This document shows positions 1 to 12,000 of a stretch of 64,000 nt of DNA, piece by piece. The position numbers and the translations under genes were made by a program. How positions within the stretch are numbered: the stretch's first letter is position 1; every line of letters starts with the position of its first letter. Source of the DNA: Asterias amurensis (Eukaryota; Echinodermata; Asteroidea; Forcipulatida; Asteriidae); contig NC_092650.1 of assembly GCF_032118995.1 (NCBI RefSeq), positions 1,860,001 to 1,924,000 of the forward strand. Direction: 5' to 3'. The notes beneath the pieces were generated by a model. That model worked only from the letters and a program-made list of their open reading frames with translations. It had not been told where the DNA came from and ran no database searches.

Positions 1-56
1 GCTGGTATCCTGCTCTTTTTCGCTCACCATGAAAACGTTTAAAAGCAATAGTCTCT

Positions 57-449
57 GCTTTTAATGACACTGGACACTATTGGTAATTGTCAAAGACCAG
101 TCTTCTCACTTGCTGTATCTCAACATTTGCATAAAATAACAGACCTTGTAAAAATTTGAGCACAATTGGTTGTCGAAGTTGCGAGATAATACTAAAGAAA
201 AAACACCCTTGTCACAAGAAGTTGTGTGCTTCCAGATGCTTGATTTCGGGACCGCAAAATCTAATTCTGAGGTCTCGAAATCAAGTCCGTGGAAAATAAG
301 TTCTTTCTCAAAAACTACATTACTTCAGAGGGAGCCGTTTCTCACAATGTTTTATACTACCAACCTCTCCCCATTACTCGTTACCAAGTAAGGTTTTATA
401 CTAATAACTATTTTGAGTAATTACCAATAGTTTCCACTGCCTTTAAAAG
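57..449 (+). mobile_element. Family A MITE (TTAA ends), full length
   Basis: Non-autonomous DNA element with terminal inverted repeats: the left end reads ACACTGGACACTATTGGTAATT and the right end AATTACCAATAGTTTCCACTGCC. TTAA or a close variant is present at both ends here and in other copies (29326, 46551, 51893, 61393), which suggests TTAA-targeted, piggyBac-like insertion (inference). There is no coding capacity; short open frames inside it are chance. The internal palindromic segment around GAGACC/GGTCTC is diagnostic of the family. Confidence 0.8.
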
Positions 450-479
450 CAGTACTGTACTGCCTCTGAGCCATATAAT

Positions 480-745
480 GGGTGCGTTCGATTAGCTTCC
501 CTGGGTCGACCCCGCGGTGCTCACTCGGTTGAGCCCCTGGCCCTGACAAGAGCTAATCGAACGATCACACTCGCCCTCTCGTGGTAACGTCATGCACCTC
601 GGGTCACCCCCAAGTGACCCATTCCATAAGCAGGGCACTTGCAGCTGACCTTGGTGAGCCCCTGAAATGACGTCAAAGCTTTTAGAATGCACCGGGGGGC
701 AGACTGGGGTGGAGTCGACCCAGGGAAGCTAAACGAACGCACCCT
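480..745. mobile_element. MITE with ~35-bp terminal inverted repeats
   Basis: The left end reads GGGTGCGTTCGATTAGCTTC and the right end is its near-perfect inverse, followed by TAATGCC. TAAT is present on both flanks and could be a target duplication. The interior (about 266 bp in all) is GC-richer than its surroundings and carries no domain. This is probably an internally deleted DNA transposon of a family I cannot name; the open frame on the minus strand across it is not a gene. Confidence 0.7.
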
Positions 746-1343
746 AATGCCTCCCTTTGTAATGTAAGCTCTTCAGAAGGTACCCCAATGAGATTGACAT
801 TACTTTCATCTCATCATTCTCGTTCCGCATCATTTGAAACTCATCCACCAATTCCTACTCCTACAATATCTCTACTTCAAACCATTCCTTCAATTACAAT
901 GTATTATTTACAACAAGTGATGTATTTGTTACTCTACACTCAACACACATTACAGATGGCTACTGCTGGGTTTCAGCAATCATCTGAAATTTACACCATT
1001 TTGTTATCCAGGGTTTTCTATATTACCCTCTTAGCATACCATCCATTTCCTGCAATATATTCCTCCCCAAATGTCTCAACCCTAACGCAAAGCATCATGT
1101 AGTAGCCTCATCGCTTTGGCGACCTCCCCCCCCCCCTCTTTTTTCTAGTTCCCTACATGTACCTCATTAAAATGGATGACAACAGCTCCAGGGGCGAGTC
1201 GCTGGCCCACCTTTGACATTTTCAACACAGAGTCTCGGCAATGACAGGCAAATTTAGAATGGGCAGTCCAGTAGTAGTTCATGGTGTACATTGTACATGT
1301 AGGCCTACATTTACACAGTGGCTGTGGTGGAGAGAGTTTGGTT
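746..1343. other. Spacer without recognisable gene
   Basis: AT-rich sequence with a poly-C tract near 1126-1136. An open frame of about 100 codons on the plus strand (788-1102) is composed of common codons without domain signature, splice context or known relative, so I do not call it a gene. Confidence 0.4.
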
Positions 1344-1344
1344 T

Positions 1345-1812
1345 TAAAGGCACTGGACACTATTTGTAATTTCTTCAAAATAATTGTTAAAAACCTACTT
1401 GGTAAATGAGCAATGAAGAGATGTTGATAGTATAAACCATTGTGAGAAATGGCTCCCTCATGTAGTTTTTGAGAAAGAGGTAATTTCTCACTTAAATAAT
1501 AAAAGACTTCATGCCTGAAACCTTTTATTAGGCATCTGAAAGCCCATCAACTTGTGCAACAAGGGTGTTTTTTTCTTTTATAGTAATAATAACAATAATA
1601 ATAATAAAGAGAAATTTATAAAGCGCAAAAACAATAGCAGAAATAGTCCCCCTCAAGGCGCTGGAAAAGAACAATTACAAAAAAATCTCTTGCAACTTTG
1701 ATAACCAATTGAGCCCAAATTTTCCCAGGTTTCTTATTTTATGCATTGTTGGGATACACCAAGTGAGAATACTGGTCTTTGACAATTACCAATTGTGTCC
1801 AGTGTCTTTAAG
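1345..1812 (-). mobile_element. Family A MITE carrying a nested insertion
   Basis: Both family A ends are present (TTAAAGGCACTGGACACTAT at left, GTGTCCAGTGTCTTTAA at right), in the orientation opposite to the copy at 57-449. The interior is interrupted at about 1578-1675 by an AATAATAATAATAA microsatellite joined to TTTATAAAGCGC and CTCAAGGCGCT, a short dispersed element of the kind common in marine invertebrate genomes. The nesting shows the inserted element is younger than this family A copy. Confidence 0.75.
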
Positions 1813-1939
1813 AGGGATGATGCAGACTACATGGGCGTCGTGACGCTGATGATGTAGGATTGTTGTATTATGATAAACAGCTCGCTAGGACAACCCTGGA
1901 AAATCACATCAAGTGGAATATCATTTTTGATATATAAAT

Positions 1940-2330
1940 TTGTAAACGCTGGCATGACGTGGAATGGAAAAATAAACGCAAAGTAATTTACAGCTAATTT
2001 ATGTATTATTAGGAACTACATGATATAATAACAGTAATAATTTATTGAACTTATTATTGCTCTCTCTCTCCAGGACCAGCCTGTTCGAGAGCGCATAACA
2101 ATTTATCATAATTCCAGTAAACAAATTAAAATTAATGATATCTTGTAGTTCAAACATTGGAATGACGTGGAATTGACAAATAAATGCAAAGTAATTTACA
2201 GCTAATTTATGTGTTGTTCAGCACTTCACGGTATCTTGTGTTTCAAACGCTGGCATAACGTGGATTTGACAAATAACCAATAATACACCAAATGCAAAGT
2301 AATTTATAGCTTGTTTATGTTACTCACCAC
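1940..2330 (+). repeat. Three diverged ~100-200-bp direct repeats
   Basis: A motif beginning AACGCTGGCATGACGTGGAAT and continuing through AAATGCAAAGTAATTTACAGC recurs at about 1946, 2153 and 2247 with point differences and small insertions. These are old tandem copies of an unidentified unit, non-coding. The rest of 1813-3017 is AT-rich and I found no exon in it. Confidence 0.65.
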
Positions 2331-3017
2331 AATATGATATATTGTATTTCATACTACAATGTGTGACGTCAAATATGGATTACATTGTTGCGTAATATTT
2401 AATTCACACACACTTAATACTTGCAATAGGTAATTTATAATCAATTTAAAATTTGACTGTTTTATTACAACAATCTCTTGGGCAACAAACAAGAAACAGA
2501 AAAAAAAAAACACAATTCCAACTGAAGACTTTAAACGTGGAATTTTATGATAATTTTCCTGATGTCTTTCCCAAAGTTGATTAACCTGTCACATGAAATA
2601 ACCGTAATATGAATTTCGAAGGTAACTAATACCAGTTTACTGGGTTCATGATGCGTCTACTGTAGACGTCAAATGATGCATATGGTCTATGATTGGGAAG
2701 TATCTGTGTACAATATACGTAGTACAAGCGTCACTCAATAAAAAATGCGACAGATGGGGCAAATTGTGCATCCATGACATGAGATGTCTGCAATATACAT
2801 TCAGTGTATTGGATAGTACTGATATTTAAACAGTATTCATCCGAAGAAATTAATCCTTAACTTAATGCTTCCGTATTAATGGGGAAAATTTTAAATCTAC
2901 TGACTTTAAAAAAAAAAGTGTTGTGAAAATGCAGGCCTTGAAGGGGCACTTTTATATGAGGAAAATTTCTTGTTCTCATTCTTTCTGCATCTTTGTTCTT
3001 GGATTCTATTTTTTCAG

Positions 3018-6000
3018 ATTCAGAGACAGAGAGAAATGCCCTGATGGAGCGAGTTTATCCCAAGCTTCGAGAACATTGCGCCCTCAACGGCTACGAGTTT
3101 GAGGCCATTGATCTTCACTGGGGATTGTGGGACCCTAAGCTTCAAGATGAACGATTTCTGGATCAGTGTTTACGAGAAATCAAACTTTGTCAGGCTACCT
3201 CGACTGGTCCCAACTTCATGGTAAGATTCTTGACCGGAATTGATAAGATATAAATTACAACTGTAGAACATTTAACTCTTTAACCCTGTCGCTTCCTAGA
3301 ATGTTTTTTAAGTTGGGTGTGATCCCCGGCTAGACCGTTTGTGGCCGCTATGGGCATTTGGGTACTTTTTAAGCCGATTATGGCTGCTATGATTTTTGAA
3401 GGGTTAGGTTAATAAGGATTGATGTATTTACTTAATTATTATCATTTCTGTAGGTTTCAGTTTTGTGCTTCTCAATTTTATTCATGTGTAGATGGACATA
3501 CAATGTAATAAGTACTGTCATCACACTGTGCAATATCCTAACCACGATACAGTGTAACCTTGAATTGAATACACACACAAATTCCAATCTAATCACAAAA
3601 TAGTTTATCTTGTACACAGGATCAAATCTTTTCTTGGTTGAACCATATGAAACACTACTTTTTTCATTGAATTATTTGTCTTAATCTTATTTGTTTCATG
3701 AGCGGGACTCAAACTGAGTCCGAAGGGGTTTGCCCAAGTGTTTCTGGCAGTGGCTGCTGAATGTGCCACAGCACTTTGTAAACCCTTACAAGCTCCTGAA
3801 TATATTGGTCTCATACTTTCACTCATGCAATTAAAGAACCCGTGTTAAAGTCTTTCTTTGTTCCATCCTCTTGAGTACCTTTTTGGTAGATACACGCACT
3901 ATATAAAATTATTTGTTTTTATGTTTCTTTTCATTTATAACTTTTCCTTATTTACATTTCCCTGTCCGTTTCCATGAATCATTTGAAACGCTATCTTTCA
4001 TTTAATTTGTTGTCTCAATCTGTTTGTTTCTTTTTCCACATTTACATTTCCCCATCCATTTTCCATCCCGCATCTTCACACACATTGCAGTCTTTCCTGA
4101 ATATGAAGTACGACCGGTGTAAGACACCTGTTCGCGTCTTGGCCTCTGCGTTCGACCGTCTCCTCAAGAAAGTGGCCGGTGAAGAAGACAGGAGTCTACT
4201 GACTAAACACTACAGTCTGGACTCCAACGCCGTGCCGCCAGTCTACCTGTTCCAGGGGAGAGCAACGGAAGATGAGGCAGAGATGATTTGTGAAATCTTG
4301 AGGAGTTCCTGGGGAAAGGAGGAGAAGGAACGATACATGGCTTCTGGTGAGTGGAGACCGACGCCCTCAAAGGCTTCAACTTTCAGGCAGATTGCCAAAA
4401 ACACCTTCATTAAGCCGTGTTCATTCCAAGAAGTTTTAGGACTGTTTAATAGTACCTGCCATATTTTCAACAGACACAAACTCATTGGTTCACTTTTTGA
4501 ACGTATCTTTTATACTTTGTTGACCCTTTAGTGTGTGCAAAGACATAATACATGTATTCGGGGGTTACAGTCCAATGTATCGAACCATTCATTTGTGCAC
4601 TTTTTCGTTCTCATTTGGGTGGCAAGAGGTGGAAGGCAAAGTTCTGAGCGGCCGATGGGGGAAAGTATTTACTCTTTAACAATTTGTTACCCATTAATGT
4701 TTTTTTACATTTTAATTTGAGTTGGCAAATCAGGATGTTATATTTCAGCAGTAAAGGGAGCTTTCATTGGAAAATCTCAAAGACAATGGGGATGTTTTGA
4801 AGGGATATGAAGGCCAAGACCAGGGGCAACAGAAGCTTGAGTATGTCACCAATTAGTTGATGTGAAATGATCAGCATTTTCGCATCATCAATAGTAAATT
4901 TCTTTTGTTTTGAATTTGTCAGTTGCTGAGATGGAGATCGACGAAGGTGTCTTTTGTCCGACGAGCGTCAGCGATGCGGTCATCTGGCTCCACCGCCGCT
5001 TCACTCGCATCGATCACAACGACGAGACGGCCAGCATCTACCTCGACCTCTCACCAGACAATAAAGAGGCGGACACTCACTCTCATGAGCAACTCGCTCA
5101 ACTCACCAAGAGACTGGTTGCCAAGGTCAACGAGGGAAACTTTTTTAAGTTTGACATCCCGTGGAGCCCTAAGGGACTCGACCCAGATGGGATCTCCACC
5201 CACGCTAAATACATCGATGAGGTGTGCCTGAAGACGCAACAGATGCTGACGGAGTTGATCGACAGGGCAATAGCGGAGAGGATGGAAGAAGATGTAATGG
5301 CTAAGAGTAAGTTTTGAATCCAGTTTTCTTATTTATTTATTTATTTGTTTCTTCTTTGGACTGCATTGCTCATTGAGTGGTAACTTCTGGTTCCACATGG
5401 GTCCCATATCAGTATCAAATGTTTTTTCCCTTTTTCCCTCCTTTTTTTTCTTTTTGTTTTTGGTTATAGTATTTCTTTAAGCAGGACTCTCTTTTTCACA
5501 TCCGTTTTACTTGATTCTTTCCAATAGAATAAATAAAAATGTATGTACAGAAACTGTATTATACAAATATTGACTGCTTTGAGTGCTATGGTTAAAACTA
5601 CGACTCCCGAGGTGATGCCTGGAGTGTTCTATTTTCCCGAGGCGCAGCTGAGGAAAAATGGAACGGTTTGGGGATCACCGAGGGAGTCGTAGTTTTAACC
5701 GCAGCACGAGTAAAAGCAGTCAACATTTGTTTTATAACACCCCAACAGACTATTTATCATCCTCGTACACGTAGCATACGTACGGACATTTCAGATACAC
5801 AGATGCACAACTGAGTTGGTTCGAGGTGGGTAAAAAGATGTCTGGGTACCGCGCGCGCAATGTAATAGTCTTTACTATTGCATGGCAAACGACTATCACA
5901 CAAACGCCGGGTTTCTAGAAAAACTAAGACATATCATGTGATGCGCTCTAAACCAATGAAAAGGCAGAATTTTGGTAAGGGTGTTATAAACATTTTTATT

Positions 6001-9000
6001 CAATGTCTATGATTTTTGGGAAAGGGAAATGCATTCTTTATCACTATGCTTGTACATTATTGCATGCTGGAAACCTTTTGTAAACTATTTGCAGACTTCT
6101 AATGATGTTAGAGTCTTTTAGTCTCAAGCCATGTCGTACTGGGCAATCTTAACAGGCAGTTTAGAAGCAAGAACATAATTTTATCAACATCAAAAAGAAA
6201 CACTTTGGCAGAATGTTTTGGAGACATTTTCCTGCCAGTGTCTTTCTGTCCCCAAGCAATTGCAATGTACAGTGTACGTTGAAATTGAAACATTCATGTA
6301 ATCAATTGAAACACAGCAATTTAAATTTTCTTGTTAGAAGTGCCCCTTAGCAAAGGAAAATTGCTATGCCTCTTCAAGAATGAAATTCAAGGTCTGTATA
6401 TTAGATTGCCTTTAACCGTCTGCCTGTAAATTGCTATGTGTATACATGGTCCGCATTACCCATAGTCTATTGCCCAATTGCCCATTTGAAATAGACAGTA
6501 TCTGTCTTTCATGTGCATTTTAAAGACATTTTAACATTCCTTTTTCTACAAATCTTAGGTCTTTTTATATATTTGTTGTGTGCATGGAGTTAACCATCAG
6601 AAATCTCCCTGTATTAATCACTTGATAAATTGGAATTTCTTTTTTTTCCCTTTTTTTTTTCTTTCATTGGACCACTGTAAAGGGAGATTAACCCATAGAT
6701 TAATTTTGATTAGACCGGATCTAAAAAAAAAAAAAAAAGAAGAAGAGATTTTTACCTGTAAAATCATAATTATCGACCGGCGACTATAATACGAGCATGA
6801 TTGAAATGAATACGATCCACCCAGTGCAACGGTGACGCTTTAATAACTTTTGCTACGATGATTCTTGCATAAAGCTCATCTTGCCGATAATCTATCCTAC
6901 ACGCCGGCCGGGCCGCAGCAATAGCCCAGCAAAGAGGAGTGGGACTTAACATAATGGTATTAAAGAGCGACACACATACTAATGTAAACCTCAGGCCTAG
7001 TGTAGTCATCATCATTAGCTTTGCCTACCCCCCCCATCTCCCTCGGAACCTGGAGTACGAGAGGAAGGCTCTCTATACCTGCAGGTGCTAGCCATTAGCT
7101 GAGGGGAGCGTATCTCAAATGGATCTCGGTGCTCAAATGATGACCTAGAATGGGTTGATGCGGCGATAAGGTGTGCCTTGTGGGACGTGGTATAGATTGA
7201 CAAATGTTGCCCAATGAAGACGATATTTTTTTGCGTACACTGCAGGAGAAATTTTTCATGTATTGTTATCGACAGTTCTGTTTGCAATCAGAATAAATTT
7301 AATTTGGATGATTTTTATATGCTTTATACTCCAAATGATGAGGTATTTTATGTAGAATGGGTTTAACCTAGAATGGTTTGACGCAGCAGTAAGGTGTGCC
7401 TTGTGGGACGTGGTATAGATTGGCGAATGTTGCCCGATGAGGAGAATATTTTTACGTACACTCTGGATTGTGTGATGAGTTTATCCTTCAAGAATATCAA
7501 TGATTATATCAATAATTATGTTTGCAATCAGAGAAGTTTAATTGGGTACATTTTTGTTGCTTTATACTTTCAATGATGAGGGTATTTTATGCACACTCTG
7601 GATTGCATGAGAAATTTATTCTTTACGAATATCGATTATATCCGCAAAATCTGTTTGCAATCAGAATAAATTTAATTGAGTTCACTTGAGATGCTTTATA
7701 CTCCAAATGATGAGGACATTTTTACGTACACTCTGGATTGCATGACTATCAACAATTCTGTGCAATCGGAATAAATTTAACTGGGTTCATACTACCAATG
7801 ATGAGGACAATTTACATAAAATGGGTTTAACCTAGAATGGTTTGACACAGCAGTAAGGTGTGCCTTGTGGGACGTGGTATAGATTGACGAATTTTGCCTG
7901 ATGAGGAGAATATTAATTGTACTTATGTGTACGCTCCGAATTGCATGATAAATTTATCCCGTTCATATATCGATTATATCAACAATTCTGGTTGTAATAC
8001 AAAAAGAAAGCGGGCAGGGACAGTAAACATATTTTGTTTTTACTTCGCTTGATTTAGTCCTTGTAATAAATTAAATTAGCAATTATATTTATTTTGGTTT
8101 TCATGGAAAATGCAAGTATTCTGTGAATTTATGGGGGGAAAAACACAAGAGGTTGTGCATTATTGGGTTATGGTAATGGAATGGTTCTGCAAAATAAATA
8201 AACAAAATTGTTTTTTGGGGTCTTCAAATTTAATGACATGATTTCACAGAATATTTCATAATTGAAGATGATTTGTTCAGGGTTTTTGACTTGAAGGTTG
8301 AAACCTTCAATATATCAATATTATACTTGCAGGATGAATATTTGATTTTTTTTTCTCTGACCAATGTTTTTTTTTTTTTTTTTTTTTTTATAAAGCTGTG
8401 TGTTCCGGAGACTTCATCATTTCGCAAGGTGCCCTTTTTTCTTTTCTTTGTTTTGCAGTGCTCAGTAACCATACGTTATGATGAGTAACACCAACTTAAC
8501 AATAAATTTAATATAACATTTCTTTCCACTTTCATATCTGCAGGAAGATTTTTGTTTTTTTTGCACTTCATCATTACTAACTATGAAATGTTAACAAATT
8601 TTCAGCATGTTCTAATCTTCATTCCCATTACTGATATTCCAAGTATTAACAAGTGAGATTCTGTTTTTAATTAACACAAAACTTTAACACCGCTTTGGTA
8701 ATTTTGTTCAACAAACTCGAAGGAGGATCATCACTATGAATGTGTATCATGTTTATTGAGAAGTTTTAACAACTAGAGTGTTTACAAGTAACATGCGTGT
8801 TTGATTTTCAAATAAAAACACTCTCTGCCATGTTTATAGACTTTGTATTTGAAGGTAGGGTCATAGATTGGTAAATACTCCAATAATTAATTACCATTAA
8901 AACTTACTTAGTGAGAAGCACTGCAGCTGTTTATAGTATAAATAAATTTGAGAAAGGCTTCCCTTCAAGGATGGTTTGGAAAAATTTCACCCTTCCAAAA

Positions 9001-12000
9001 AAACATTTTAATCTGAGGAGCGATTCATGCATGAATCGTTTCTCAGATTTCTTGTGTCCGTTTGCGAATGCTGTGGCCAGAGATGCGGTTGGTACCTGGG
9101 CCCAATTTCATAGAGCTGCTAAGCACAACAATTTGCTTAGCATGAAATTTCTTCCTTGATAAAAACAGGATTACCAATCAAATTTCCATTTTGCTGCATA
9201 TTGCTTGTTTACTGGTATTCAGCTGTTGTTTGCTTATCCTCAACTCAACAAGTCGGTTATCGGTTGGTCTGAACAGCATCGTCACTGCGCTTAACCGAAC
9301 ACGCAAAAACGCTCAACCGATAACCAATGTTTCTGGTTCAGGCACTCAGTGTGACACATGTTGCACTTTTTTGCTACTTTCTCAACTGAAAGTTTCAAAT
9401 GGTGACTTTTATTCTGCTGGCGAAAACTCTTTCTATGACCCTATCTTTGTGTTTTCCTTCCTCCATGCTTTAACAAACTAAAAGGATTGTTCACTCGGAT
9501 TATTTGTTCAGCAAGCCCTTTTCAGCAGTCCCCTTTCCCTGAATCAAAATTAACCCTGCAGATTTTAGTCTATTGGGGGCCCTGCTGATAGCCACAGGGG
9601 TGTTAGACCTGGGTATAAACACTGGCCCTTAAGTCCATTATCCGCTACTGCATGAATTCCTTAAAAGCAACAACACAACTTTTTCAAATGAAAACAACAA
9701 CAAGGTATCTACTGTGGAATCGGTTTTGAATCTCTCGGAGTGAGATCTTGAGGGATTCTGTGGTCCACTTGAGATTCGAACGAGTCGGTTGTTTTTCTGA
9801 CTTTTACTGCGATCTGTTTTGAGTTTTATAATCTCGTAAGACTTCAAACTTGGAGTCTCTTAATGCTTGAGCTACATCGTTTTCTTTTGAGACCCCCGGA
9901 TGAATTCAACAACTTCAACTTCATCTTCTCATAGAGAGATGACAGAAAGTATCAGTAAATAAGATTTCTCCAGAAGTGCGAAGCCACATTAAGGAAATAC
10001 TGGTTATTGTTCTCTATGAAAAGTACACTTAACTGTTGGGTTATCGCTGGCTCTAACTACATTACAAGTCAGTTTCAAGTCGTGTAAGTTTAGCAGGTGG
10101 CCAATAACCCCAGGTTACTACAACGGAACTAGACTTGAAGCTAGACTTCTTCATTGGTTTTGTTTGCACTGAAAGGACCTCTACGAATAGTAACCTGGAA
10201 CTCAAAAACCTATTACCCATTTTGTGTACACTGAAGTATAATGCCATACAGGACGATTCACAATGTACTCTACTAATCTTAACCTTATTATGATTAATAA
10301 TACTAAATAATAATCTGGGTTTGCACCTAACCTTTTAAGTAACTGCCAGCAGGACCAACAAGCTTTTTTTACTAATCCATCGTCTTTTCCACTGGTTGAT
10401 CTTTCAAATGAAAATAATAATGCTTTTTAACACTAAACTAGCCAGTCAGACCACTATGAGAGAATTCTGACAGGTCCTCGGGTGTTTTGACTGAGTATTT
10501 GACCAGCGGACCATTGATTGAAAGGGAGAAAGCTGAAATTAATAACAAGCTGGCGTTTATAGAACAAAGCTCTAGGATTTGTCAAGCGCAGATCAAAAAT
10601 CAAAATAAAGAAGGCCAAAAACAAACCACCCCAAAACGCTGTTGACAAATCTTTCTAAAGTGTTCATACACTTAACTTACATTAATGCTAAATGTTGCAT
10701 TTATCATTTGGAGAAATGTGTCATCATAGGATTGCTATATTGGGCCTTTTGAAAGACACAAGTTTTGCTTTCAATTGGTTGCAGAAAGTTGACAAAAATC
10801 GTAGATGGACTCTAATTCAGAGTTAATGCTAAAGACCTAAAGCCAGCACTTTGAAAATGTACTCCATTAATTACCGATCGAGACGGCTCAATATCAAACC
10901 TTTTTTAATTTTCTTATGGACAGCCAAAAACATAAGGTCAATACAATATATTCATGTAATATAATTTTTTCAAATTTCAGAAGATGTGAATTGAAATGTT
11001 AGTTAAATCTTTCGTTGTACTTTTCAATCCTTCTTTCAGAAACGCATCGGAGGTTGTACCACGAACTCCAACATCACACTCTATTATGCCAGCGTCACTC
11101 AGACACATTCCACGGTCAGTCCAACCTCCTGAGCTGCATCCGAGAGTACCTCAGCAGCGACACCCAGTCTCCTCTGATCCTCCACGGAGGGACGGGATGC
11201 GGGAAGAGCGCCCTCGCTGCAATGTCGGTCAAGCTGTGCAGTCAAGTGTTACCGCACAGTGCCTGCGTGGTCAGGTTTGTTGGAGCTACCCCGGAGTCGT
11301 CTACACCGAACCAACTGCTGAGGAGTGCGTGTGAGCAGATTGCATACCTGTATGGTGAACATATATCTGTTGCATCAAAGGTAAGGGGCAATTCAAATTT
11401 GTTAATGTTTAAAAATTCAATTTTTCTTTTCGTAAATAACTGTGATGCCGCCTAAGCGCCAAAATATTTTGTGAATATTCCGAGATGTGAGTGTTTTTTT
11501 TGGTTTTTTTTTCAATCAAAGTTTTTTTTTCAAATTCTTGCTGTTTGAATTATTTATCATTTCTGTTAAATAATGGTAAAGGTTGGCTAAGAAAAATCTA
11601 CTCCACGATTGTATTCTACTATCGCGGAGTAGATTTTTCTTAGCCAACCTTTACCATTATTACCATTGTTACCATTAGTCTGCGATAGTAGAATATATAG
11701 AAATACAAGTTCTCAAAAGAACATTATCTACGCGGCAAGTAGATATACACATGGTGGTACTGCAAACTGAATAATAAGATGAATATCAATACAACATTTT
11801 TATATTATTTTGCTCAGATATTCTCTCAAAATGCAAGTTTTAATAAGAGGTAAACCTGATTTTGGTTTTGGACTATTTTTTAACCAGGGAGCTAATCGGT
11901 TAAGCAAGGACTTACCAACTCTGCTGAAGCGCGTGACTGAACACCGCCCCCTAGTGGTGGTTCTTGATGGCATTGACCAGTTTGCCTCATCTGGGGATGC

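Noticed and set aside
788-1102. 104-codon open frame as a gene
   Set aside because: AT-rich, Ser/Thr/Leu-rich translation without any domain, splice or conservation signal. Such frames are expected by chance in this window.
11810-11887. Acceptor-like TTTTGCTCAG at about 11817 as an earlier start of the Walker B exon
   Set aside because: Starting at 11818 gives an early stop in the required phase, while 11888 (AACCAG) keeps phase 0 and leads straight into the NACHT sequence.
11944-11962. CTCF-like match (CGCCCCCTAGTGGTGG) inside the NWD Walker B exon
   Set aside because: The bases encode the conserved RPLVVV segment, so the match is explained by coding constraint and I do not claim a site.
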